This document shows, one piece after another, positions 29,967 through 39,191 of a stretch of 64,000 nt of DNA. Under the pieces are notes generated by a model. That model was not told where the DNA came from and made no database searches. It saw only the letters and a program-made list of their open reading frames with translations. Each line of letters starts with the position of its first letter. The first letter of the stretch is position 1. Origin of the DNA: Prolixibacteraceae bacterium (GTDB lineage Bacteria > Bacteroidota > Bacteroidia > Bacteroidales > Prolixibacteraceae). A program made the position numbers and the translations under genes. The stretch is from contig JAFLKN010000056.1 in NCBI GenBank assembly GCA_019163175.1, positions 1-64,000 on the forward strand. The letters run 5' to 3'.

Positions 29967-32009
29967 TTAATAAGCCAAAACTTCTTTGGCGGCAATGTAA
30001 ATTTTTTCTGTATTTGGTAATATCATTCGTTCGAATGAGCGATGAAATCCAACTGGTGTAAACGACGATCCTACGCGTTTTATTGGTCCGTCAAGATACT
30101 CAAAAGCTTCTTCCATGATTACCGATGTAACTTCTGAACCAAACCCAGAATGTACTTTATCCTCGTGAACAATCATTACTTTCCCAATTCGTTTTACGGA
30201 ATTCAGAATTGTTTCTTTATCAAGTGGAATTAATGAACGGAGGTCGATTACTTCTACAGATGCGCCTTCTTTCGACAGTTTTTCAGCTGCTTCGAGACAC
30301 ATATGTGTGGTATTTCCGTAGGTAATCATGACCAAATCTTCACCATCACGACGAATTCTGGCTTTTCCGAACGGAACTTCAAAATCATCTGGAATAACTG
30401 TGGCCGCTTTGGGGTCATTATAGAGCGCTTTGGGCTCCATAAACATGGTTAAACCTCTTGATCTCATGGCAGTTCTTAATAATCCGGCAGCATCATCGGC
30501 GAACGATGGATATACAATACGAACTCCGGGAATAGATGTTAATGCACCTTCAATGTTCTGCGAATGGTATATTCCTCCACCGATATAGCCGCCCGACGCA
30601 AGTCTGATGGTTACATTTGGAGTGAATTGACCATTAGAACGCCAGTAGTCATGACTCGAATCGACATATTGCTCCATTGCTGGCCAGAAATAATCTGCAA
30701 ACTCAGCACCTTCAATTACAATCCTGATCTTTTCGTCGTATCTCGACATTCCGTTTGCAGTACCAACAATGAAGTCTTCAGCAATAGGAGCATTGAATAC
30801 ACGTTTGGGACCAAATTCTTTCTGTAATCCCTTGGAAACATTAAATATGCCGCCTTTATCTTTATTGGCCATATCCTGTCCCCAAATGAACGTATCCGGA
30901 TTATGCCTGAACTCTGCTTTCAAGGTTTCGTTCAGCGCGGTAATCAGTTTTTTCTTTTCTCCGGTTTCGTTATGAAGTCCGTCGGGATATTTTTCCGGAT
31001 GGTGAGGCTCAGGTAATACAAAATCCAAATAAGTTGAAGGATCAGGATCCGGAGCTTTCAAAGCCAGCTTATGCGCTTCTTTTAGCTCAGTTTTAGCCTG
31101 ATTTTCGATTGTTTCAAGTTCTTCCTGGGTAAACCGTTCGTAACGAAGCAACATGCGTTTATACTTCGTTAAAGGATCATAATCCAATACGTAGCCACGT
31201 TCATCTTCCGAGCGGTACAATTCGTGTCTGTCGGAATTGGAATGCGAGTGCATACGAACGCAATTGGCCTGAACCATAACGGGCATACCAGTTTCCAAAG
31301 CATGTCGTTTAGCTTCGTACATGGCATTCATCGATTCAAAAACATCTTTTCCATTACAATGAATAATCCGGAGATTCTTAAAACCAGTAAAATTATTGGC
31401 TACTTTTCGGTTAGCGGTTTGGTCTTTTTTAGGTACCGAAATTCCGTAGCCGTTATCCTGAATGGCAAATATTACAGGAAGTTTCTCTTTCGAAGCTCCA
31501 TTAATAGCCTCATAAACATATCCTTCGGATAAAGAAGATTCGCCCTGAACACTAATTGCAACTGCTTTTTCGCCATAATATTTTATAGCCCTGGCCACGC
31601 CAACTGCATGGAGTGTATGGTTTCCCGTTAAAGAAGAAACATTGTGCATATTCCAGGCGATTTTTGCAAAATGGTTCGACATGTGTCGCCCGCCACTTGT
31701 CAGATCAGTTGCCTTTGAAATTCCATTGAGAATAATTTCTTCGGCAGTCATTCCGCACGATAATGCTGTTAGCATGTCGCGGTAATATAAAAAAATGTGG
31801 TCAACTTCTTTTTCAAATGTCTGCCCTATTGCGAGCTGAATTCCATCATGTCCGGCATAAGGAGCATGATAAGACCAACCAATGGCCTGTTTCAGGTAGT
31901 TTGGAGCTTTTTCATCAATTGCCCGACCTAAAGTCATTAAATGGTACCATTTTTCAAGTATTTCTTTTGGTGTTGTTTTAATCGAAAATACTTTTGGAAC
32001 TGTTGTCAT
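29967..32009 (-). CDS. Branched-chain/2-oxoacid dehydrogenase E1, fused alpha and beta subunits
   Basis: Alpha half (GGRHMSNHFAKIAWNMHNVSSLTGNHTLHAVGVARA, QGESSLSEG) and beta half (IWGQDMANKDKGGIFNVSKGLQKEFGPKRVFNAPIAEDFIVGTANGMS). Start refined to MTTVPK. Confidence 0.92.
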   Translation of the reverse strand: MTTVPKVFSIKTTPKEILEKWYHLMTLGRAIDEKAPNYLKQAIGWSYHAPYAGHDGIQLAIGQTFEKEVDHIFLYYRDMLTALSCGMTAEEIILNGISKATDLTSGGRHMSNHFAKIAWNMHNVSSLTGNHTLHAVGVARAIKYYGEKAVAISVQGESSLSEGYVYEAINGASKEKLPVIFAIQDNGYGISVPKKDQTANRKVANNFTGFKNLRIIHCNGKDVFESMNAMYEAKRHALETGMPVMVQANCVRMHSHSNSDRHELYRSEDERGYVLDYDPLTKYKRMLLRYERFTQEELETIENQAKTELKEAHKLALKAPDPDPSTYLDFVLPEPHHPEKYPDGLHNETGEKKKLITALNETLKAEFRHNPDTFIWGQDMANKDKGGIFNVSKGLQKEFGPKRVFNAPIAEDFIVGTANGMSRYDEKIRIVIEGAEFADYFWPAMEQYVDSSHDYWRSNGQFTPNVTIRLASGGYIGGGIYHSQNIEGALTSIPGVRIVYPSFADDAAGLLRTAMRSRGLTMFMEPKALYNDPKAATVIPDDFEVPFGKARIRRDGEDLVMITYGNTTHMCLEAAEKLSKEGASVEVIDLRSLIPLDKETILNSVKRIGKVMIVHEDKVHSGFGSEVTSVIMEEAFEYLDGPIKRVGSSFTPVGFHRSFERMILPNTEKIYIAAKEVLAY

Positions 32010-32034
32010 AGATCTATTTTTAATTTTTATTGAT

Positions 32035-33378
32035 TTAAACTTCGCGATCAATGCTGAATTCTTCAAGAATATCTGCTATTCGCCTCAGGAAAGCCCCACC
32101 CAATGCACCATCAATGATTCTATGATCATATGATAAAGAAAGGAACATTTTGTGTCGAACAACAATGGCATCACCCGTTGGAGTCTCCATTACAGCAGGT
32201 TTTTTCTCGATACTACCAGTTGCTAAAATCGCAACTTGAGGTTGATTAATTATTGGAGTACCAATCAAATTCCTAAAAGAACCAAAATTGGTAATCGTAA
32301 ATGTTCCGCCCTGGTAATCTTCAACTGTAAGTTTATTTTTGCGTGCAGCTTCGGCCAGTTGATTCAGGTTTTTGGTCAAACCTACCAGATTTTTCTGTTC
32401 TGCATTTTTGATAACCGGAACAACAAGATTTCCATCAGGTTTGGCAACAGCTATTGCAATATTTACATCTTTGTGCATGATGATTTTGTAACCATCAACC
32501 GACGAATTCAACAATGGATATTCGGTAATGGCACGAGCCACAGCTTCAGTAAATACTGGCATATAGGTAATTTTCTCGCCATATTTGGCAAGATATTCAT
32601 CTTTAACCCTGGTTCTCCACAATACCAAATTAGTCACATCAGCTTCAACAACTGCAGTAACATGAGGTGAAACCTGCTTCGACATCACCATGTGATCGGA
32701 AATTATCTTACGAACCCGATCCATTTCAATAATCTGATCGTTTAATCCGGCTGAAACTGAAACCTTTGCAAGTGATGAAATTTCTTTTACCTGAACTTGA
32801 GCAGATTGCGCTGGCTTGGAGATGTTTCCCTTTTTACGATTTTCAACATAGTCAAGTATATCTTTTTTCTGAACCCGATTGTTTAAACCTGAACCCTTTA
32901 TGGTTTCCAATTCAGCCATACTTACCTGCTCAGAATTGGAAATTGACAGAACTAAAGGTGAATAAAATCGTGTTGATTTTGTTTCGGAAATTTCAACTGC
33001 AGATTTTTGCTCAGCAACTTTTACCGGTTCACTTATCTGAACTGTTTCTTTTGAAACCTTTTGTTCAAGAGCTGCTGGTTTTTCGGGCTCATTATCAGCA
33101 ACCTTCAGTTCCTTTTCTATCTGCGGTTCATCTTCTCCATCGACTGTTATTATAACAACTATTTCGCCCACCGGAACCAAAGCGTTTAACGGATGAACTA
33201 TTTTTTTTATGATGCCATCAACAGGAGATGGAATTTCAGAATCGACCTTATCAGTTGCAACCTCAAAAAGTGGTTCATCTTCTTCAATTCGATCGCCTTC
33301 TTTTACAAACCATTTGGTAATGGTAGCTTCCTGAACGCTTTCGCCCAATTTTGGCATCTGGATTTTAAATTCTGACAT
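32035..33378 (-). CDS. 2-oxoacid dehydrogenase E2 (dihydrolipoamide acyltransferase)
   Basis: Lipoyl domain FEVATDKVDSEIPSP, E3-binding region, catalytic SLSYDHRIIDGALGGAFL. Confidence 0.93.
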   Translation of the reverse strand: MSEFKIQMPKLGESVQEATITKWFVKEGDRIEEDEPLFEVATDKVDSEIPSPVDGIIKKIVHPLNALVPVGEIVVIITVDGEDEPQIEKELKVADNEPEKPAALEQKVSKETVQISEPVKVAEQKSAVEISETKSTRFYSPLVLSISNSEQVSMAELETIKGSGLNNRVQKKDILDYVENRKKGNISKPAQSAQVQVKEISSLAKVSVSAGLNDQIIEMDRVRKIISDHMVMSKQVSPHVTAVVEADVTNLVLWRTRVKDEYLAKYGEKITYMPVFTEAVARAITEYPLLNSSVDGYKIIMHKDVNIAIAVAKPDGNLVVPVIKNAEQKNLVGLTKNLNQLAEAARKNKLTVEDYQGGTFTITNFGSFRNLIGTPIINQPQVAILATGSIEKKPAVMETPTGDAIVVRHKMFLSLSYDHRIIDGALGGAFLRRIADILEEFSIDREV

Positions 33379-33481
33379 ACTTTCAAATATATATTTAACA
33401 TTAAGAACTTCATGTTTTCACACAAACTAACAAGATACAGATTGAAAAGTTCAACAATGCCGGTGAAGTATGGCGCAAAAC

Positions 33482-33517
33482 AAAAAAGATGAACCATTTA
33501 TTGGTTCATCTTTTTTG
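33482..33517. terminator. Bidirectional Rho-independent terminator
   Basis: AAAAAAGATGAACCA-ttta-TTGGTTCATCTTTTTT. Confidence 0.9.
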
Positions 33518-33545
33518 CTAATTTTAATAAATTAAGAAGATCAGT

Positions 33546-34862
33546 TTATATTTTCTTTGGAACGTACTTAAACAAATCGTTGCCAGGCCATTTTGTAATA
33601 TTTTTCTCAATTTTTCCCATCATATAATTCACATAGGCCGGCAATCTGGGGCCTTTCCAACTGCTTGAATTCAAAACTACTACCCATGAAAAACCATTAC
33701 TCTGCCTTTTCAATATGGCTGAAGTTCCTGCCATACTGCCAGTTCGGATCCAATCTCCATTATCTTTTACGGTTTTCCAACCAAGTGGTCCTCTGAAGTC
33801 AGTATCATCAACCATTTGATTAATAAGGTTATTGGAGATCATGTCAGGAACATTTCTAAAACCATCAACCAAAACCATCAATTTGGCCAATTCTACTGAA
33901 GATGCAATCCATCCGCCTGCTGGGCCAAGCAACTCTATCGGGTTACCCCCATACGGTTTAGGCACCATCCTACCCGACCCATCGTAAGCCGGAATTGGCT
34001 GACTAGCTTCCGATTCGTAATATTTAACCTCGTTAACACGGCGGTCAGAAAGATAACTTCGACCAATATGCATATCGGTAATTCCTACAGGTTTTAAAAC
34101 TTCGTTGCATACAAATCGTTCGTATGACTGGCCAGTAATTGCTTCTATAACTTTTCCCAAAAACATATAGCCCATATTTGAGTATGAAGAACGGGTACCC
34201 GGAGCAAAATGTAATTTCCGTGAGGCAACAAAACGACAGTAAGAATCAATAGAAGCTGCACCTTTTTCGCCAGTTCGCTCGAGAACAACCAATGAATTAA
34301 AAGCAGGGTCGCCATAATGCTGCGACCAACCGCCTGAATGGGCTAAAAGCTGACGTATCGTGATATCATACAAACGTTTATCAACAACCGTATTAAATAC
34401 AGGATCTTTCAAAATAGCTTTGGCGCCAAATACTTTTGAGTCGAGAGTGATCGTCTTCTTTTCGACGAGTTTCATGATAGCAACTGCTGTTATTAGCTTG
34501 CTAACACTGGCTACACGAAATAAATTCCCCGGATTAACCGGCAGTTTAGCTTCAACATCTGAATAACCGAAACCATGGGCATAAACAAGTTTCCCATCCT
34601 TTATAATAGACATTGTCATGCCTGCCAAATTCCATTGCCTAAGGAAGTCATCAGCTTCTTTTGCAATAAATTTACTCCCGCTAAACTCCGAAAGATCATT
34701 GGTTATCCTGAAGTTCAAACCATTTGTATCTAACTCATATTCAGGATTTAGCAATTTATTTTGCTCATGATGCAAAGTGCAGGTTGACACAATAAGCAGA
34801 ATGAGTAATGTAAACTTAAAAATTCTCAAAGTGAAGATATGTGTCTTTATGAAATTCAACAT
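33546..34862 (-). CDS. Serine hydrolase (beta-lactamase class C-like), lipoprotein/exported
   Basis: [15 protein letters not shown] (SxxK), [10 protein letters not shown] (YxN), hydrophobic N-terminus [10 protein letters not shown]. Confidence 0.88.
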   Translation of the reverse strand: MLNFIKTHIFTLRIFKFTLLILLIVSTCTLHHEQNKLLNPEYELDTNGLNFRITNDLSEFSGSKFIAKEADDFLRQWNLAGMTMSIIKDGKLVYAHGFGYSDVEAKLPVNPGNLFRVASVSKLITAVAIMKLVEKKTITLDSKVFGAKAILKDPVFNTVVDKRLYDITIRQLLAHSGGWSQHYGDPAFNSLVVLERTGEKGAASIDSYCRFVASRKLHFAPGTRSSYSNMGYMFLGKVIEAITGQSYERFVCNEVLKPVGITDMHIGRSYLSDRRVNEVKYYESEASQPIPAYDGSGRMVPKPYGGNPIELLGPAGGWIASSVELAKLMVLVDGFRNVPDMISNNLINQMVDDTDFRGPLGWKTVKDNGDWIRTGSMAGTSAILKRQSNGFSWVVVLNSSSWKGPRLPAYVNYMMGKIEKNITKWPGNDLFKYVPKKI

Positions 34863-35767
34863 TGTAAACTTCCAATTATTTCGTTAACAGATTGAATTTT
34901 ATGACGTTCCATGTATTCTGAAATGCCATCGATAATTTTGACTGGAATTGTAGGATCAATAAAAAGTGCAGTACCCACCTGAATTGCCGAGGCACCGGCA
35001 ATCATAAATTCGATTGCATCCGAGGCATTCATTATTCCACCCATTCCAATTACCGGAATTTTAACCGCATTATACACCTGCCAAACCATTCTGAGGGCAA
35101 TTGGCTTTATAGCCGGACCTGACAAACCTCCAGTAATGGTTGATAAAACAGGTTTCCGAGTTTCAGCATTAACCGCCATTCCAAGCAAAGTATTAATCAA
35201 TGAAACACTGTCAGCACCTTGCCCTTCAACTGCTTTGGCAATTTCTGCAATACTGGTTACATTAGGCGAAAGTTTGACAATTAGCGTTTTACTGTAAACC
35301 TTCCTGACAGCCTTAACCACAGCCTCGGCTGAAGGACAGCTGATTCCGAAAGCCATGCCACCTTCTTTTACGTTTGGACAGCTAATGTTTAATTCAATAG
35401 CCGGAACTTTATCTAATTCATTTAATCGTTCAGTTAATGCAACGTAATCTTCAATTGTAGAACCATTTACATTTACAACAATATGAGTATCCAAATCTTT
35501 AATACGCGGATAAATGTTGGTAATAAAATTGTCAACCCCTTTGTTTTGTAATCCGACCGCATTCAACATTCCTGAAGGTGTTTCAGCCATTCTTGGATAA
35601 GCATTTCCTTCACGGTGCTTCAAGGTAGTTCCTTTTACAACAATACCGCCAAGGAGAGATAAATCAATAAAATCAGCAATTTCTTCGCCAAAACCACAAG
35701 TTCCTGAAGCAGTTAGAACCGGATTTTTAAAATCCAGTTCATGAATTTTTATACCAAGATTTACCAT
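34856..35767 (-). CDS. pyrD: Dihydroorotate dehydrogenase catalytic subunit (PyrD type B)
   Basis: [75 protein letters not shown]. Confidence 0.95.
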   Translation of the reverse strand: MVNLGIKIHELDFKNPVLTASGTCGFGEEIADFIDLSLLGGIVVKGTTLKHREGNAYPRMAETPSGMLNAVGLQNKGVDNFITNIYPRIKDLDTHIVVNVNGSTIEDYVALTERLNELDKVPAIELNISCPNVKEGGMAFGISCPSAEAVVKAVRKVYSKTLIVKLSPNVTSIAEIAKAVEGQGADSVSLINTLLGMAVNAETRKPVLSTITGGLSGPAIKPIALRMVWQVYNAVKIPVIGMGGIMNASDAIEFMIAGASAIQVGTALFIDPTIPVKIIDGISEYMERHKIQSVNEIIGSLQC

Positions 35768-36540
35768 TTGAGATCATTTACATTAAATACAGGTCCATCA
35801 GTACACACACATTTATGACCTGCTTTGGTATCTTCAACACAACACAAACACACACCAAAACCGCAAGCCATCATATTTTCAAGTGATACTTCACAAAAAA
35901 TGTTCTCTTCAATTGCTTTTCGGCCAATTGCTTTCATCATCAAGTCTGGACCGCAGGTATATATTTTGGTGTAATGATTGAGATTTTCGGCAAAAACAGG
36001 ATGATTGGTTACATAACCCTTTTCACCTAAAGACCCATCTTCAGTTGTAAAATAAAACTGACCAAATGATTTGTAGGCCGATATATCCACATGATCAGAA
36101 GCAGATCGGGCTCCAATTAATATAGTAACATTTGTGGGTTCTAAGCCAGCTATTTTAGCCAAAAATAACATTGGGGCGACACCGCTACCGCCACCTATAA
36201 GAATAACATTGTCAGTTTTTTCAGGCAATGTAAACGATTTCCCAAGAGGAAAAATGCCATTTATTTTTTGACCAGAGCGAGCTTCTGTGAGCTTTTTTGA
36301 GCCTCTTCCTAAAATCTTGACCAGCAATGATATTGTTTGCTTTTCGTAATCGACATCCAGAATTGAAAAAGGCCTCCGAAGAAAAATCTCAGTTGACTCT
36401 TTAATTTCAATATTTATAAATTGACCTGGAAAAATACCAGAAACAGGAAGTGGAGACTGAAGGATAAGAAGAAAATTATCTTTATTAAGTTGCTTATTTT
36501 CAAGCAGAAGAAAATCGATTACCGTTTTTTTCATACACAT
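35761..36540 (-). CDS. pyrK: Dihydroorotate dehydrogenase electron transfer subunit
   Basis: FAD/NAD domain, [12 protein letters not shown]-terminal 2Fe-2S cysteines [29 protein letters not shown]; overlaps pyrD. Confidence 0.95.
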   Translation of the reverse strand: MCMKKTVIDFLLLENKQLNKDNFLLILQSPLPVSGIFPGQFINIEIKESTEIFLRRPFSILDVDYEKQTISLLVKILGRGSKKLTEARSGQKINGIFPLGKSFTLPEKTDNVILIGGGSGVAPMLFLAKIAGLEPTNVTILIGARSASDHVDISAYKSFGQFYFTTEDGSLGEKGYVTNHPVFAENLNHYTKIYTCGPDLMMKAIGRKAIEENIFCEVSLENMMACGFGVCLCCVEDTKAGHKCVCTDGPVFNVNDLKW

Positions 36541-36570
36541 GAATTTGCCGGCAAAGATAATTTAAAAAGC

Positions 36571-37044
36571 TTATCGGGAAGGATTATAAATTTTAAATGT
36601 TGAGTCAGAAAAGAAAACTATGATGCGTTCTATCGATTTCTCAGAATTAAAAAATTGATCCTTAAGCTCATCCTGTGGTTGCTTTTTTTCTGCACCAATG
36701 GGATTGTATATTTCTTTTGTTTCAGTTTGCAACGGTTCTTCGATGACCCGCTTTTCTTCAATTTTTTCAGCTTTCAAAACAGGAGAAGTTGACTTTTCAG
36801 CTATTTGATCAAATAAAGTCCTTGTTTTTAAGGGAGTATCAACCATTGATCCGGTTCCAAGCAACAACCATTTAGCGTTTAGGTCAGGATATATCTGCAA
36901 CATTTTTTCAATAAACTGAAAACTCGGCTTATTCCTACCTTTTAAAACATGTGTCACATTCGATCTCTGCACACCGATTGTATCCGCAAGTTCAGAAGGA
37001 GTAATCCCTTTATATTCCATGAATTTTCTGATTCTATCTTCCAT
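36571..37044 (-). CDS. XRE-family HTH transcriptional regulator
   Basis: MEDRIRKFMEYKGITPSELADTIGVQRSNVTHVLKGRNKPSFQFIEKML. Confidence 0.9.
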   Translation of the reverse strand: MEDRIRKFMEYKGITPSELADTIGVQRSNVTHVLKGRNKPSFQFIEKMLQIYPDLNAKWLLLGTGSMVDTPLKTRTLFDQIAEKSTSPVLKAEKIEEKRVIEEPLQTETKEIYNPIGAEKKQPQDELKDQFFNSEKSIERIIVFFSDSTFKIYNPSR

Positions 37045-37116
37045 CTAAATGTAAATTAATCAATGCACAAATGTAATAAACAAAAATCAATACCTGAATC
37101 TGATTTGTAAATTTAA

Positions 37117-37138
37117 ATTAATTACATTTGTAATTAAT
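37117..37138. promoter_or_regulatory. Inverted repeat, candidate operator of the XRE regulator
   Basis: ATTAATTACA-tt-TGTAATTAAT perfect 10-bp arms upstream of the divergent start at 37044; related TGTAAATTAAT at 37050 and again near 37265. Confidence 0.5.
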
Positions 37139-37970
37139 CTGACATATACTAATTTAATACCATTCCAAATTGATTAATAATATACTTCATATAAATACAT
37201 TAAATAACTGATTTACTTATATTTAAAAAATATAAATATCAATAAATACCGCTAAATTAATAACTGTAAATTAATTAGTAAATTAATGTTTCATATAAAT
37301 ACTACTAAATACCTAATAATAAATACTTTATTGCATTACAATACGTGCATTTTATTACTGTTGTAATGCCTGGTATTTTGTCAATTATCAACATCGTATT
37401 ATTTAAATTAATTCAAAAGATTTTTTTCCATATATTAATTAATAATGTAAATCATTTATATATGAAACTTAATTTTATTTGCGAACGATTGTTCCCATTT
37501 GTAAATACAGAAACATCTTACTTTCCGTGTTTCGTTAATTACAGAAAAATGGTTGTTGAGTGATTGTGTTAATATTATGGGTGTACACTAAAATTTAGAT
37601 ATGCTGTAATTCGTACACAAATCTTGAAAAGCATGATCTTAATATAGCTACCCTACTCCCTGCGTTCCATCCAATAATTTTTTGAGGCCAAAAATAATTT
37701 TTGATGTACTTAAACTGAATTTTGATTGAGTCTTTCGATCCCTTTTATAGTCATTAATAAAATATTAAAGTCTCAGGACTTCAAATCATTCTAAATCTAG
37801 CTATATTCAGTTCATTATTAGTCATATAAAAGACTTTTCCGGGGTAGTGAATCAGAAGTGATCTGTGCGAAAACACGAAAAATAACAACAAAAAGTATGA
37901 AAATCGGGTTTTAGTGAGTAACGTAGCTGCAAATTGTGTATTTTTCTTCATTCCGTAAATTTTTGAGTTT

Positions 37971-39191
37971 ATGCGAGGTATCCCTTCATCTTTCTTAGTT
38001 TTCTTTTTTGCTTTTGTTTTCCTACTGGAATTTATTTCCTATTGTGGATTTCGAATGCTCATTAATCAGCTTCGTCCAAAGCTTAAAACTTATATTTCAA
38101 TAATCTATATTTCTTTGAGTATTTCTGCAACAGCATTATTACTCTATTCATTTGCAAATCCTGAAATTATTCGGCAAAGCAGAAACTATACATTTTTTAT
38201 TGTAGTTATTTCGGTAGCTTTTATAAATCTGTTTCCAAAAGGCTACTTTGCTCTGGCGACCCTTATCTCCTATCCTTTTCGCCCGCTAGGCAATCTCAAG
38301 GGACAACTTATTTGGTTATATGGGTCTTTCCTCATTAGCTTAGGAATTTTTCTCGTTATTCTCCATGGTATTTTTGTTGGTCGCTATAATCTGGATATAA
38401 AGGAACATGAGCTGTACTTTTCGGATTTACCAATTCAGCTTGACGGACTTAAGGTTGTTCAACTTTCCGATTTTCATTTGGGAAGCTTTGCTAAAAATGT
38501 TCACAACTTAGACCGGTCGGTCAAAATTATTCAGCAGATTGAACCGGATGTCTTATTGTTTACAGGTGATTTAGTAAATAATTTCAGTGATGAATTAGCT
38601 GGATATGAACCGTATTTGAAAAAGCTTACAGCGCGATATGGAAAATTAGCTATACAGGGAAATCATGACTATGGCGACTACTCACAATGGCGCGATTCTA
38701 CAAGCAAACTGCAAAATCTGGAATTAATTCGAAACGGATTAACCAACGCTGGCTTTGATTTACTTCTTAACCGCTGGACCAAAGTACAAATTCGGGATAC
38801 TTCTATTTGTATTATCGGGGTTGAAAACTGGGGACATAAACCATTCCCTCAGTATGCACGACTGGATATGGCCCTTGACAGCATACCCATAAATTACTTC
38901 AAAATACTAATGACGCATGATCCGGAACATTGGAAAGCTAAGGTTGTTCCTGAAACCGATATTCCGTTGACTCTTTCAGGACATACGCATGGTGGGCAAT
39001 TTGCACTTAAAATCGCGGGAGTAGAATTTAGCCCGATCTACTTTTATCAGAAACTATGGGGTGGACTTTATCAGTCTGACAATCAGTATTTATATGTGAA
39101 CAGAGGACTGGGGACAATTGGATTTCCAGGTCGAATAGAAATGCGACCCGAAATAACAATTTTGACCTTGCGTAGAGCTAAAAGCCATTAA
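37971..39191 (+). CDS. Membrane-anchored metallophosphoesterase
   Basis: N-terminal TM helices; QLSDFHLGSF, FTGDLVNN, GNHDYG, LSGHTHGGQF. Confidence 0.93.
   Translation: MRGIPSSFLVFFFAFVFLLEFISYCGFRMLINQLRPKLKTYISIIYISLSISATALLLYSFANPEIIRQSRNYTFFIVVISVAFINLFPKGYFALATLISYPFRPLGNLKGQLIWLYGSFLISLGIFLVILHGIFVGRYNLDIKEHELYFSDLPIQLDGLKVVQLSDFHLGSFAKNVHNLDRSVKIIQQIEPDVLLFTGDLVNNFSDELAGYEPYLKKLTARYGKLAIQGNHDYGDYSQWRDSTSKLQNLELIRNGLTNAGFDLLLNRWTKVQIRDTSICIIGVENWGHKPFPQYARLDMALDSIPINYFKILMTHDPEHWKAKVVPETDIPLTLSGHTHGGQFALKIAGVEFSPIYFYQKLWGGLYQSDNQYLYVNRGLGTIGFPGRIEMRPEITILTLRRAKSH

Noticed and set aside
29953-32066. Overlaps of flavodoxin/E1/E2 ORFs suggesting frameshift fusion
   Set aside because: Upstream starts are artefacts; refined starts (29953 and 32009) remove the overlaps.
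37345-37563. 72-aa ORF in the AT-rich intergenic region
   Set aside because: Composition consistent with random AT-rich ORF; no SD, no recognisable domain.
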